Source of the DNA: Flavobacterium amniphilum
GTDB taxonomy: Bacteria > Bacteroidota > Bacteroidia > Flavobacteriales > Flavobacteriaceae
Direction of reading: 5' to 3'
NCBI RefSeq assembly: GCF_023634845.1
Contig: NZ_JAMLJL010000001.1
Coordinates: 310,001-374,000, forward strand
Length of the DNA: 64,000 nucleotides
The position numbers were made by a program, and so were the translations under genes. Each line of letters starts with the position of its first letter. Within the stretch, counting starts at the first letter, position 1. Shown here piece after piece: positions 29,690-39,239 of this stretch. The notes under the pieces were generated by a model, which was not told the origin of the DNA, searched no databases, and worked only from the letters and a program-made list of their open reading frames with translations.

Positions 29690-29772
29690 CGGCAAAAATA
29701 ATGTTGATTGTTTAGGGTTTTTAGTTCATTGTGTTGAACTACAAACCACAAACCATAAACTACAAACCATAA

Positions 29773-32595
29773 ATGAAATACTTTCACGAACAAATCGAAG
29801 CCAAATGGCAAAAGTACTGGGCAGATAAACAAACATTTGCTGCCAAGAATGATTCTGATCAACCCAAATACTACGTATTGGATATGTTTCCATATCCTTC
29901 AGGAGCGGGATTACATGTGGGGCACCCACTGGGGTACATCGCTTCCGATATCGTAGCGCGTTACAAAAGACATCAGGGATTTAATGTTTTGCATCCGCAA
30001 GGGTATGATTCATTCGGTTTGCCGGCTGAACAGTATGCGATCCAAACAGGTCAGCATCCGGAAAAAACTACCAAAGAAAACATTGCCCGTTACCGTGAAC
30101 AATTGGATAAAATCGGTTTTTCATTTGACTGGAGCCGTGAAGTACGTACCTCAAATCCGGATTATTATAAGCATACCCAATGGATTTTCATCCAGTTGTT
30201 CGAATCATGGTATAACAACAATACAGACAAAGCAGAAGATATTTCGACTTTGACGGCTATTTTCGAAAAAGACGGGAATGCTACCGTGAATGCAGTTTGT
30301 GACGATAACATTTCAATATTTACTGCTGCTGAATGGAACGGTTTTTCTTCAGAAGAAAAGCAAAGAATCCTATTGCAATACCGTTTGACGTATTTGGCAG
30401 AAACTGAGGTAAACTGGTGTCCGGCATTGGGAACGGTTTTAGCGAATGACGAAATCGTAAACGGAGTTTCTGAACGTGGAGGCCATCCGGTGATCCGTAA
30501 AAAAATGACCCAATGGTCGATGCGCATTTCGGCGTATGCTGAACGTTTATTGCAAGGTCTGGATACGATTGACTGGACCGAATCACTGAAAGAATCACAG
30601 CGTAACTGGATCGGTAAGTCGGTTGGTGCGAGTGTAACTTTCAATCTGAAAGACCACAATGAAACCATTGAAGTGTTTACGACACGTCCTGATACCATTT
30701 TCGGTGTAACGTTTATGACGTTGGCACCGGAGCATGATTTGGTAGCCAATATCACGACTGCTGACCAAAAACAAGCCGTTGAAGCTTATGTTGAAGCAAC
30801 GGCAAAACGTTCGGAGCGTGAGCGTATGGCCGATGTGAAAACCATTTCAGGAGTCTTCACCGGAGCGTATGCCGAGCATCCGTTCACGAAAGAAGCCATT
30901 CCGGTTTGGATTGGTGATTACGTATTGGCCGGTTATGGAACAGGTGCTGTTATGGCGGTTCCGTGCGGTGACGAACGTGATTATGCATTCGCGAAGCATT
31001 TCAATATCACGATTAAAAATATTTTTGAAGGTGTGGATGTTTCCGAAGTCGCTTTTGATGATAAGAACACGACCATTATAGCCAATTCCGATTTCCTGAA
31101 CGGATTGAATTACAAAGAAGCGACGGCTAAAATCATTGCCGAATTGGAAAACATCGGGCAAGGAAAAGGGAAAACAAACTACCGTTTGCGTGATGCGGTT
31201 TTCTCGCGCCAGCGTTATTGGGGTGAGCCGTTCCCGGTGTATTATGTGAACGGAATGCCACAAATGATTGCCAAAGAACATTTACCGGTTGTATTGCCGG
31301 AAGTGGAGAAATACTTGCCAACCGAAGACGGACAGCCGCCATTAGGAAATGCTTCCGTTTGGGCTTGGGATACGGTAAACAATACTGTTGTTTCCAATGA
31401 TCTGATCGATGAAAAGACTGTTTTTGCTTTGGAATTGAACACCATGCCGGGTTGGGCGGGAAGCTCATGGTACTGGATGCGTTATATGGATGCACACAAT
31501 GCTGATTATTTTGCTTCAGCCGATGCGTTGAAATACTGGGAAAATGTGGATTTATACATTGGCGGAAGCGAGCATGCAACGGGTCACTTGTTGTATTCGC
31601 GTTTCTGGAATAAATTCTTAAAAGACAGAGGTTTTGCACCTACGGAAGAGCCGTTCAAGAAACTGATCAACCAAGGGATGATTTTGGGGAATAGTGCGTT
31701 TGTTTACAGAACGGAAGATTCTAAAAAATTAATTTCTAAAGGATTGATTGCTGGTGAAAAAGTACATGCAATTCATGCAGATTTATCGGTAATTAATGAC
31801 ATTACAAACGAATTGGATATTGAAAAGTTCAAAGCTAATCCGTTGTATTCAGATTATATCAATGCTGAGTTTGTATTGGAAAACGGAAAATACATTGTTG
31901 GCCGTGAAGTGGAAAAAATGTCCAAGTCAAAATACAACGTAGTAAATCCAGACGACATCTGTAACGATTATGGTGCCGATACCTTACGTTTATACGAAAT
32001 GTTCCTTGGACCGCTTGAGCAGGCAAAACCATGGAACACGGCAGGTATTACCGGAGTTTCAGGATTTTTGAAAAAACTATGGCGTTTGTATTTTGACGAT
32101 AACGGTTTGATTGTTAAAGACGAAGAACCAACTGCTGATATGTACAAATCGTTGCATAAAACCATCAAAAAAGTAACCGAAGACATTGAGAACTTCTCGT
32201 TCAATACATCAGTATCACAGTTTATGATCTGTGTGAACGAGCTGGCACAGCAGAAGTGTAACCACAGGGCTATTTTAGAGCCTTTGGCCATAGTGGTTTC
32301 GCCTTATGCGCCGCACATTGCTGAAGAACTATGGAGTGCTTTGGGGTATGAAGGTTCGATTTCGACCGTAGTGTTTCCTAAATTTGAAGCCAAATACTTA
32401 GTGGAATCTGAAAAGGAATATCCGGTATCTTTTAACGGTAAGATGCGTTTCACGATCAAATTGCCTTTGGATTTAACAGCTGTACAGATTGAAGAAATCG
32501 TAATGGCTGATGAGAGAACCCAAAACCAATTACAGGGTAGAAAACCAAATAAGGTGATTATTGTTCCCGGAAAGATTATCAATTTAGTGGGATAA
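29773..32595 (+). CDS. leuS: Leucyl-tRNA synthetase
   Basis: 940 residues. The HIGH motif appears as GAGLHVGHPLGY (near 48) and KMSKS as EKMSKSKYNVVNP (near 720). The editing domain CP1 contains TTRPDTIFGVTFMTLAPEHD and the ASSWYW-like active-site stretch GWAGSSWYWMRY. The anticodon-binding domain follows. Length is at the high end, with an insertion of about 60 residues before KMSKS as in other Bacteroidota. A clear terminator follows. Confidence 0.98.
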   Translation: MKYFHEQIEAKWQKYWADKQTFAAKNDSDQPKYYVLDMFPYPSGAGLHVGHPLGYIASDIVARYKRHQGFNVLHPQGYDSFGLPAEQYAIQTGQHPEKTTKENIARYREQLDKIGFSFDWSREVRTSNPDYYKHTQWIFIQLFESWYNNNTDKAEDISTLTAIFEKDGNATVNAVCDDNISIFTAAEWNGFSSEEKQRILLQYRLTYLAETEVNWCPALGTVLANDEIVNGVSERGGHPVIRKKMTQWSMRISAYAERLLQGLDTIDWTESLKESQRNWIGKSVGASVTFNLKDHNETIEVFTTRPDTIFGVTFMTLAPEHDLVANITTADQKQAVEAYVEATAKRSERERMADVKTISGVFTGAYAEHPFTKEAIPVWIGDYVLAGYGTGAVMAVPCGDERDYAFAKHFNITIKNIFEGVDVSEVAFDDKNTTIIANSDFLNGLNYKEATAKIIAELENIGQGKGKTNYRLRDAVFSRQRYWGEPFPVYYVNGMPQMIAKEHLPVVLPEVEKYLPTEDGQPPLGNASVWAWDTVNNTVVSNDLIDEKTVFALELNTMPGWAGSSWYWMRYMDAHNADYFASADALKYWENVDLYIGGSEHATGHLLYSRFWNKFLKDRGFAPTEEPFKKLINQGMILGNSAFVYRTEDSKKLISKGLIAGEKVHAIHADLSVINDITNELDIEKFKANPLYSDYINAEFVLENGKYIVGREVEKMSKSKYNVVNPDDICNDYGADTLRLYEMFLGPLEQAKPWNTAGITGVSGFLKKLWRLYFDDNGLIVKDEEPTADMYKSLHKTIKKVTEDIENFSFNTSVSQFMICVNELAQQKCNHRAILEPLAIVVSPYAPHIAEELWSALGYEGSISTVVFPKFEAKYLVESEKEYPVSFNGKMRFTIKLPLDLTAVQIEEIVMADERTQNQLQGRKPNKVIIVPGKIINLVG

Positions 32596-32611
32596 TATCT
32601 TTATACATAAA

Positions 32612-32646
32612 AAAAAAGGCAGTTCTAACAGCTGCCTTTTTTTATT
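32612..32646 (+). terminator. Rho-independent terminator after leuS
   Basis: Stem AAAGGCAG/CTGCCTTT (32615-32622 with 32632-32639), followed by a run of Ts. Confidence 0.85.
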
Positions 32647-32940
32647 ATACTATTTCGATTTTTGTTTTTTGGATTTGTTTCTTGGTCAAATCCCTTAGTT
32701 CGTTGGACTTCTCCCCCTGAGGGAGTAATTTCTTTTGATTTTTTCCATATATATTCTTTTTAATTGATTTCTGAAGTCAAGTTACACAGGATAATTCTTT
32801 CCTGTGAAAAATGGACTACAAACGACGTTTTGTCGTATACAAACTAAAATTGTGTTAAATCTAAAGGACAAAATGTCATTTTTTAATAACTTGGTTACTA
32901 GTTTGTTGCGGTTTTAATGTCTAATTTAAAATTTGAAAAG
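32647..32940. other. Intergenic stretch without a gene
   Basis: The gap between the leuS terminator and the YugP-like gene is AT-rich. It contains no ORF of note. Apart from a CTCCCCCTGAGGGAG palindrome near 32711-32725 I see no structured element. Confidence 0.5.
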
Positions 32941-33639
32941 ATGTTAGGATATTATATATTAATCGGAGGAATCGCATTGGTAAGTTGGTTAGTCAGTAGA
33001 CAGCTGCAAAGTAAATTTGACCATTATTCCAAAGTTGCTTTGCGAAACGGTATGAGTGGTGCCGAAATAGCCGAAAAGATGCTGAGCGACCATGGTATTT
33101 ATGATGTGAAAGTAATTTCAACCCCTGGAAGATTAACGGACCATTACAATCCGGCGGATAAAACCGTTAATTTATCAGAAGCGGTTTACAACCAGAGAAA
33201 TGCGGCTGCAGCGGCTGTAGCTGCACATGAATGCGGACACGCCGTACAACATGCCAAAGCGTACAGCTGGCTGACCATGCGTTCACAATTAGTGCCGCTG
33301 GTAGGGATTTCTTCCACGTTGTCACAATGGCTGATTATGGGTGGTTTGATATTGGGAATTGCAGCTAAAGGATTATCATTCGGTTATATTATAGCTGTCA
33401 TCGGATTGATCATGATGGGAATTGCAACGGCTTTTTCACTGATTACATTACCGGTAGAGTATGATGCGAGTAACAGGGCATTGGCCTGGCTGAAAAATAA
33501 AAACATGCTGGGTCAGGAAGAGTATGCCGGAGCCGAAGATGCTTTGAAATGGGCCGCGAGAACCTATTTGGTAGCTGCAATAGGAGCGGTTGCTTCCATG
33601 TTGTACTGGGCCATGCAGGTTTTCGGGCGCAGAGAATAA
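32941..33639 (+). CDS. YugP-type neutral zinc metallopeptidase
   Basis: 232 residues from the ATG at 32941 (MLGYYILIGGIALVSW); an ATG at 32917 is also in frame. The metal motif is AAHECGHAVQHAKAYSWL (HExxH, near residue 98). The N-terminus and three C-terminal stretches are transmembrane. The whole matches the family of putative neutral zinc metallopeptidases. The substrate is unknown. A terminator-like stem follows. Confidence 0.9.
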   Translation: MLGYYILIGGIALVSWLVSRQLQSKFDHYSKVALRNGMSGAEIAEKMLSDHGIYDVKVISTPGRLTDHYNPADKTVNLSEAVYNQRNAAAAAVAAHECGHAVQHAKAYSWLTMRSQLVPLVGISSTLSQWLIMGGLILGIAAKGLSFGYIIAVIGLIMMGIATAFSLITLPVEYDASNRALAWLKNKNMLGQEEYAGAEDALKWAARTYLVAAIGAVASMLYWAMQVFGRRE

Positions 33640-33657
33640 AAATAATTTATAAAATAC

Positions 33658-33709
33658 AAATCCCAAATTCCCGGTCACTTAGTTTGTTGAAGTGCGGAAT
33701 TTGGGATTT
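33658..33709. terminator. Bidirectional terminator between the YugP-like and Lrp genes
   Basis: Stem AAATCCCAAATTCC (33658-33671) pairs with GGAATTTGGGATTT (33696-33709), with an inner CACTT/AAGTG pairing and T-runs on both strands. It lies between convergent genes. Confidence 0.8.
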
Positions 33710-33725
33710 TTTATTGTTCAGTTTT

Positions 33726-34196
33726 TTATAACTGTATTTGTCTTTCAATTTGCTGGTCAAGGGAGATGAAGGTTTCGGTTCTGGAAACGCCTTCGATTGC
33801 CTGAATTTTAGTGTTCAGTAAATTCATTAAATGTTCGTTGTCACGGCAGATGATTTTGATTAGAATACTCCAGTTTCCGGTAGTGTAATGACATTCCAGC
33901 ACTTCCGGTATTTTTTTTAGTTCCCTTACTGCTTCCGGATTCCGGGCCGCTTTGTCCAGATAGATTCCTACAAAAGCCATTGTACTGTATCCTAAAACCT
34001 TATTGTTTACGGTAAATTTTGAACCCGAAATCACTTTGGCTTCTTCTAATTTCCGTAGCCGTTGATGAATTGCCGCACCGGAAATTCCGATCTTATTGGC
34101 GATCTGTAAAATCGGCTTGCGGGCATCTTCCATCAGGTAGCGAAGAATTTCTTTGTCTATACCATCAATTTCTATTTGTAGGTGATTTATTTTCAT
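33726..34196 (-). CDS. Lrp/AsnC family transcriptional regulator
   Basis: 156 residues. A winged helix-turn-helix (about 10-62, with RKPILQIANKIGISGAAIHQRLRKLE) precedes the RAM/AsnC effector domain (about 80-150: STMAFVGIYLDKAARN; VLECHYTTGNWSILIKI; IEGVSRTETFISLDQQ). It should bind DNA as an oligomer and sense an amino acid or related ligand. Targets are unknown. Its first 11 codons are nearly repeated in a small frame just upstream. Confidence 0.93.
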   Translation of the reverse strand: MKINHLQIEIDGIDKEILRYLMEDARKPILQIANKIGISGAAIHQRLRKLEEAKVISGSKFTVNNKVLGYSTMAFVGIYLDKAARNPEAVRELKKIPEVLECHYTTGNWSILIKIICRDNEHLMNLLNTKIQAIEGVSRTETFISLDQQIERQIQL

Positions 34197-34254
34197 TGGA
34201 ATAAATTAAAAAACAATTTTATAATTAAATATTTACCGAATGTCCACTGGACAT

Positions 34255-34350
34255 TTATTTCGCTATCGCTTCATACAATTCGATTTTCAATCTCGGGTTT
34301 CCTCTTAATATCAAATCGTCAATTTCAATTTGTAAGTGGTTTATTTTCAT
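34255..34350 (-). pseudogene. 31-codon frame duplicating the Lrp N-terminus
   Basis: This short frame encodes MKINHLQIEIDDLILRG and continues to AIAK before a stop. Its first 11 residues are identical to those of the Lrp gene that starts 59 bases after it, and the DNA over those codons differs at only about five third positions. The rest is unrelated to Lrp. It could be a remnant of a second gene, or a small gene family with a shared N-terminus. Confidence 0.4.
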
Positions 34351-34510
34351 GACTCAAAATTTGACAGATAAATGTACAAAATTACTCCGGATTATAAGTA
34401 AAGTGTTTGTTTTAGTTACAAATGACAGTATTTCTTTCATGAAACAATAAAAACGACTTCTTAACGTTTCATTATCAACCTACTATGTTTAATCCTCAAA
34501 TTGAAAAGGA

Positions 34511-35119
34511 ATGGATAAATTACGAAAAACACTGTTACTGGTGGTTGCTTTGATAGGAATCACTAAGGCTGGCGCCCAAGAACAAAACTCACTTTCAAAT
34601 AATATAGGAACGCAGTTTGATTACATTTTAATGAAATCGGAAAGCTACCGGGATTTGAAAATTGTCAAGAAGAAATGGATTGAAAATCTTAAGGAAAATG
34701 TGTTGGGTTCGATTTCCAGAACCGAATCTGAATTGGTAAGTTCCAAATCGGTTTTGAATCAGCAGAAATCACAAATCAGTGCACTGCAAACAAAGCTTCA
34801 GCAAACCAATGCCGAGCTTTCGGTTTATACGAATTCAGGACCAACGGTTACTTTTTTGGGAATCAGTTTCAATCAGAAACTATTCAGTACGATATTTACG
34901 GTATTGTTGTTGGGATCGATTGGAGCAGTTGCTTTTTTTGCCTTCAGATTCAGGAAGTCGAATGCTGTTACCCAACATTCGAAAAGTGTTTTAGCTGAAT
35001 TGGAAGAAGAATACCAAGATTACAAAAGGAAATCGATTGAAAGAGAACAAAAGATAAGCCGTCAGTTACAGGACGAGCTCAACAAGCAAAAGCTGGGGAA
35101 CGCCATAAAGCCTTCCTAA
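34511..35119 (+). CDS. Coiled-coil protein with signal peptide and one transmembrane helix
   Basis: 202 residues. A signal peptide (MDKLRKTLLLVVALIGITKAGAQ) leads into a periplasmic coiled coil (about 45-105, Ser/Gln/Leu-rich), a transmembrane helix (about 122-145) and a charged cytoplasmic coiled coil (ELEEEYQDYKRKSIEREQK). Such a layout suits a structural or signalling linker across the membrane. I do not recognise the family. A terminator follows at once. Confidence 0.72.
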   Translation: MDKLRKTLLLVVALIGITKAGAQEQNSLSNNIGTQFDYILMKSESYRDLKIVKKKWIENLKENVLGSISRTESELVSSKSVLNQQKSQISALQTKLQQTNAELSVYTNSGPTVTFLGISFNQKLFSTIFTVLLLGSIGAVAFFAFRFRKSNAVTQHSKSVLAELEEEYQDYKRKSIEREQKISRQLQDELNKQKLGNAIKPS

Positions 35120-35121
35120 GA

Positions 35122-35158
35122 AAAAAAGCCTGTTACAATTATCTGTAACAGGCTTTTT
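35122..35158. terminator. Bidirectional terminator
   Basis: A 13-bp stem AAAGCCTGTTACA/TGTAACAGGCTTT with a six-base loop and T-runs on both sides, between convergent genes. Confidence 0.88.
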
Positions 35159-35164
35159 GATTTA

Positions 35165-36517
35165 TTAGTTATATCCTTTGTATTGGACTTCTTTTTCCTG
35201 GAATATTACACCGTATTCTTCCAATTCTTTAAGAATAGGTTCGTACACTTCTTTCCTGACCGGTAGTTGAACCCCCGGGGTTTTGATATTGCCGTTTAAG
35301 ATTTGTAAAGTAGCCATGGCAACCGGTAAACCTACGGTTTTAGCCATTGCGGTATACGTTTGGTCGTCACCGATACAAACCATGGTAGCATCAATCTGTT
35401 TCTTTTCACCATTAAGGATGTAACCGAACTTGTGGTACATCACAATCATGTCTTTATCGTTAGGCTGTAAAGTCCAGGCATCGGTAAGAATTTTTTCCAG
35501 CGCCTGAGCCGGTGTTGCATTTTTCAAGCCGATGATTTTATCCGGATTGAAAATATCCAATTCGACCAATTTGTCCCACATGACATCGTCCTGATCGATT
35601 TTAAGTTGGTGGCGTAATTTGATTTCCACCGAATCAGTAGTATGGTAAGGCAGGAATAAATTGATGAATTCACGGTAACTCATGTGTTCTGAGTCATCGA
35701 TTACATAAGTGTCATCGGTCATTCCCAATTGCACAAACATATCCCATGCTTTTGAATAACCCACACGGCGGATGGTTCCGCGGTAAACGGTTAAAGCATC
35801 ATCCAATCCGTAAACACTTCGGTATTTTAAGGAGTCACGGTTGGCATAGCCTTCAAAACGTCCGTAGCCTTCCACTTCAAGGAATTCGGTTCTTCTGAAT
35901 AATTTGTTGTAGGGAATGTATTTGTAGGTACCTTCCTGAATGAATTTGGCTGCGCCACCCTGTCCGGCCAAGACAACGTTACGTGGTGCCCAGGTGAATT
36001 TATAATTCCATAAGTTGTTGTCAGATTCCGGAGCAACTAATCCGCCACAGAACGATTCAAATAAAATTACTTCACCTCCCTGTTCGCGGATTTCATCCAA
36101 TACTTTCATGGCACTCATGTGGTCGATTCCCGGATCCAGTCCCACTTCATTCATGAACACCAATCCGTTTTCTTTTGCTGCCGCATCCAGATTTTGCATA
36201 GCTTCACTGATGTAAGAAGCTGTTACCATATGTTTTTTGAATGTGATGCAATCTTTGGCAACCTCAACATGCATATGAGCCGGAAGCATTGAAATAACGA
36301 TATCGGCTTTTTGGATTTCAGCCTGACGTTTTACTTCGTTATTAATATCCAAAGCAATTGCAGTCGAATTTTTATGGCCGTTTGTTTTTCTTAAAGCCAA
36401 TTCCTGTGATAAATCACCAATGGTCAGGTGCAGGTTTTCGGTTTCAGATTTCTCTAAAAGATATTTTATAAGTGAAGAAGCCGAGCGGCCTGCTCCAATA
36501 ATTAATATGTTTTTCAT
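35165..36517 (-). CDS. Saccharopine dehydrogenase-like oxidoreductase
   Basis: 450 residues from the ATG at 36517 (MKNILIIGAGRSASSLIKYL); 12 more codons upstream are possible but spoil the N-terminal Rossmann start. The NAD(P) motif GAGRSASS, the DIVISMLPAHMHVEVAKDCI strand and NEVGLDPGIDHMSAMKVLDE match saccharopine dehydrogenase / LYS9-like enzymes. In Bacteroidota such genes are usually annotated for lysine metabolism; the true substrate is not certain. Confidence 0.85.
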   Translation of the reverse strand: MKNILIIGAGRSASSLIKYLLEKSETENLHLTIGDLSQELALRKTNGHKNSTAIALDINNEVKRQAEIQKADIVISMLPAHMHVEVAKDCITFKKHMVTASYISEAMQNLDAAAKENGLVFMNEVGLDPGIDHMSAMKVLDEIREQGGEVILFESFCGGLVAPESDNNLWNYKFTWAPRNVVLAGQGGAAKFIQEGTYKYIPYNKLFRRTEFLEVEGYGRFEGYANRDSLKYRSVYGLDDALTVYRGTIRRVGYSKAWDMFVQLGMTDDTYVIDDSEHMSYREFINLFLPYHTTDSVEIKLRHQLKIDQDDVMWDKLVELDIFNPDKIIGLKNATPAQALEKILTDAWTLQPNDKDMIVMYHKFGYILNGEKKQIDATMVCIGDDQTYTAMAKTVGLPVAMATLQILNGNIKTPGVQLPVRKEVYEPILKELEEYGVIFQEKEVQYKGYN

Positions 36518-36612
36518 GGTTGGTTGCGGTAAAAAATCACACAAAAGTAGCAAAATGTTATATTTATGAAAGGATTATGGGAGGAAATGCAAAAAAATTA
36601 ACGATCGTGTCG

Positions 36613-36620
36613 TATTTTTG
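36613..36620 (+). promoter_or_regulatory. Probable -7 box (TATTTTTG) for the DUF423 gene
   Basis: TATTTTTG fits TAnnTTTG, 14 bases before the ATG at 36634. Confidence 0.45.
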
Positions 36621-36633
36621 AAGAAAAATTTCA

Positions 36634-37020
36634 ATGGAAAAAAAGATTGTTTTAACCGCTTTGGTTTTTGGATTTGTTTCGATTGTCCTGGGTGCCTTCG
36701 GGGCGCATGCTTTAAAGAAAGTACTGAATGCAGATCAATTGAACTCTTTTGAAGTAGGCGTGCGGTATATGATGTATCACGCGTTGTTTTTATTATTTTT
36801 AAGTACTACCCATTATATTTTACCCGAGCAAAAGGGAATAATTTATTACCTGACGGTATTTGGAGTTTTGTTTTTTTCTGTTTCTATTTTCTTACTTTCA
36901 ACAAGTTCGGCAACAGGATTGAATTTCAGATTTTTAGGTCCGATCACCCCGATTGGCGGATTATTGCTAATTATTTCGTGGTCAATGCTTTTCTATTACA
37001 TTATCACAAAAAAGGCGTAA
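36634..37020 (+). CDS. DUF423 small integral membrane protein
   Basis: 128 residues with four transmembrane helices. The opening VLTALVFGFVSIVLGAFGAH and FEVGVRYMMYHALFLL are diagnostic of DUF423 (YgdD-like). The function is unknown. It is 68 bases upstream of pckA, which has its own promoter box. Confidence 0.9.
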   Translation: MEKKIVLTALVFGFVSIVLGAFGAHALKKVLNADQLNSFEVGVRYMMYHALFLLFLSTTHYILPEQKGIIYYLTVFGVLFFSVSIFLLSTSSATGLNFRFLGPITPIGGLLLIISWSMLFYYIITKKA

Positions 37021-37046
37021 TCTGTTAAGCATTAAAAATAAATTTA

Positions 37047-37054
37047 TACTTTTG
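37047..37054 (+). promoter_or_regulatory. Probable -7 box (TACTTTTG) for pckA
   Basis: TACTTTTG fits TAnnTTTG and lies 35 bases before the pckA ATG. Confidence 0.5.
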
Positions 37055-37088
37055 CGCAAATATTATAGTGCAACACAACTAGAAATTT

Positions 37089-38714
37089 ATGGAAACATAC
37101 ACCCCAACTACGAAAACGATTTCGTTAGAAAAGTACGGAATCAAAGGCGTTAAAGAAATTGTATATAATCCTTCATACGAGCTATTATATCAGGAAGAGC
37201 TAAATCCTAACTTGGAAGGATTTGAAAAAGGACAGTTAACCGAGCTTGGTGCTGTGAATGTTATGACCGGAGAATTTACAGGTCGTTCCCCAAAAGATAA
37301 ATACATTGTTAAAGATGCTGTGACAGAAAACACAATCTGGTGGACTTCTGAAAAAGCAGTAAACGATAACAAGCCAATTTCCACTGATACGTGGAATGCC
37401 TTAAAAGAAAATACAGTTTCACAATTATCAGACAAAAGACTTTTTGTGGTTGATACCTTCTGTGGAGCTAATGAAAATACCCGTTTGAAAGTCCGTTTCA
37501 TTGTTGAGGTTGCCTGGCAGGCGCACTTCGTGAAAAACATGTTCATCCGTCCTACAGATGCTGAATTGGCAACTTATGGTGAACCTGATTTCGTGGTTAT
37601 GAATGCTTCGAAGAAAGGATTTGCAGATTTTAAAAATCACGGATTAAATTCGGAAGTATACATTGCGTTCAACTTAACTGAGAAAATCCAGTTGATTGGC
37701 GGTACTTGGTACGGTGGAGAGATGAAAAAAGGATTGTTCTCAATGATGAACTATTACTTACCGTTACAGGGAATGGCTTCCATGCACTGTTCTGCCAATA
37801 AAGGAAAAGACGGTGATGTGGCTGTATTCTTCGGATTATCAGGAACAGGAAAAACCACTTTATCAACTGATCCTAAGCGTGAATTGATTGGTGATGATGA
37901 GCACGGATGGGACAATGACGGTGTTTTCAACTTTGAAGGCGGATGTTATGCTAAAACAATTGATTTAAGCAAAGAAAACGAGCCGGATATTTTCGGAGCT
38001 ATCAAAAAAGATGCATTATTAGAAAATGTAACTGTTGATGCTAACGGTAAAATTGATTTCAAAGATGGTTCGGTAACACAAAATACTCGTGTTTCTTATC
38101 CAATCAACCATATTAAAAACATTGTAACTCCGGTTTCTAAAGCAGGACATGCTACTAAAGTGATCTTCTTAACAGCAGATGCTTTTGGAGTGATGCCTCC
38201 GGTTTCCAAACTGACTCCAGAACAGACTAAATATTACTTCTTGTCAGGATTCACGGCTAAATTAGCCGGAACAGAAAGAGGAGTAACGCAGCCGGAACCT
38301 ACATTTTCAGCTTGTTTCGGAAAAGCATTCTTATCATTACATCCTACGAAATACGGTGAGGAGTTAGTAAAGAAAATGGAAGAGCATAAAGCTACGGCTT
38401 ATATGGTTAATACAGGTTGGAATGGTACAGGTAAGCGTATTTCCATCAAAGATACAAGAGCTATTATCGATGCTATTTTAGATGGTTCTATTGAGAATGC
38501 AGAAACTACTGTGGTGCCGGTATTCAATTTCAATGTGCCAACTGCATTGCCAAATGTTGACACCAACATTTTAGATCCGAGAAATACATATGCAGATGCT
38601 TCAGAATGGGCAACCAAAGCAGAAGACTTAGCTGGAAGATTTATTAAAAACTTCGTTCAATATACTGACAATGAAGAAGGTCAAAGCTTAGTAAAAGCTG
38701 GGCCACAATTATAA
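37089..38714 (+). CDS. pckA: Phosphoenolpyruvate carboxykinase (ATP)
   Basis: 541 residues. The kinase P-loop is [15 protein letters not shown] (near residue 250), preceded by [19 protein letters not shown] and followed by [20 protein letters not shown], all hallmarks of the ATP-dependent enzyme. It converts oxaloacetate to phosphoenolpyruvate in gluconeogenesis. It ends in a strong terminator shared with the convergent rnpA. Confidence 0.98.
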   Translation: METYTPTTKTISLEKYGIKGVKEIVYNPSYELLYQEELNPNLEGFEKGQLTELGAVNVMTGEFTGRSPKDKYIVKDAVTENTIWWTSEKAVNDNKPISTDTWNALKENTVSQLSDKRLFVVDTFCGANENTRLKVRFIVEVAWQAHFVKNMFIRPTDAELATYGEPDFVVMNASKKGFADFKNHGLNSEVYIAFNLTEKIQLIGGTWYGGEMKKGLFSMMNYYLPLQGMASMHCSANKGKDGDVAVFFGLSGTGKTTLSTDPKRELIGDDEHGWDNDGVFNFEGGCYAKTIDLSKENEPDIFGAIKKDALLENVTVDANGKIDFKDGSVTQNTRVSYPINHIKNIVTPVSKAGHATKVIFLTADAFGVMPPVSKLTPEQTKYYFLSGFTAKLAGTERGVTQPEPTFSACFGKAFLSLHPTKYGEELVKKMEEHKATAYMVNTGWNGTGKRISIKDTRAIIDAILDGSIENAETTVVPVFNFNVPTALPNVDTNILDPRNTYADASEWATKAEDLAGRFIKNFVQYTDNEEGQSLVKAGPQL

Positions 38715-38731
38715 TACGGTTATAATTATTT

Positions 38732-38766
38732 TAAAAAGGGTTATCTGAACAGATAACCCTTTTTTA
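38732..38766. terminator. Bidirectional terminator between pckA and rnpA
   Basis: Stem AAAGGGTTATCT/AGATAACCCTTT (38735-38746 with 38751-38762), four-base loop, T-run on the + strand. Its end overlaps the rnpA stop. Confidence 0.88.
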
Positions 38767-39141
38767 TTTCTCCTGAATTGCCTTTACGAACTTTTCAAAT
38801 AGTTGTACTGTTTTCTCTTCGATTTCTTTATACGCCAAACGGTCTTTAGTCTGGTAAAAGAACATGATGGCATAGGGTTGGTCTAAATGATCCAGCAGAA
38901 GGTGTTTATTGAGTCTGTATGTTTCGCGTAAGACGCGTTTGTAATAATTCCGGTCGACAGCCTTCTTGAAGTGTTTTTTGGACACAGAAACCCCTATTTT
39001 GATTTTTTCGCCTTCTTCAAGTGTTGTTGGGACAAAAACCAAACGCAACGGATACTTTGATACTGATTTCCCTTCCGAAAAAAGTAAATCGATCGTTGTT
39101 TTGCTTTTCAGCTTTTCATGTTTGGGATAGGTGTTCTTCAT
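38764..39141 (-). CDS. rnpA: Ribonuclease P protein component
   Basis: 125 residues, basic. The RNR motif is AVDRNYYKRVLRETYRLNKH (near residue 60), preceded by KIGVSVSKKHFKKA, as in bacterial RnpA. It assists the RNase P RNA in 5' trimming of tRNAs. rpmH is not next to it, unlike in many bacteria. Confidence 0.93.
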   Translation of the reverse strand: MKNTYPKHEKLKSKTTIDLLFSEGKSVSKYPLRLVFVPTTLEEGEKIKIGVSVSKKHFKKAVDRNYYKRVLRETYRLNKHLLLDHLDQPYAIMFFYQTKDRLAYKEIEEKTVQLFEKFVKAIQEK

Positions 39142-39239
39142 CAGGGCAAAGGTAAATATTCATTTGAAAACTTTTTCATTCAAAAAAAGTAATACCAAAC
39201 TTTAAATTTTTATTTTCGTAGCACAAAAAAATGGAAATT

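Noticed and set aside
29690-29772. T-box riboswitch before leuS
   Set aside because: No T-box consensus, specifier loop or terminator/antiterminator is visible, and such elements are not expected in this phylum.
30165-31639. Long antisense frames within leuS
   Set aside because: They are shadow frames of the conserved synthetase, with low-quality protein composition.
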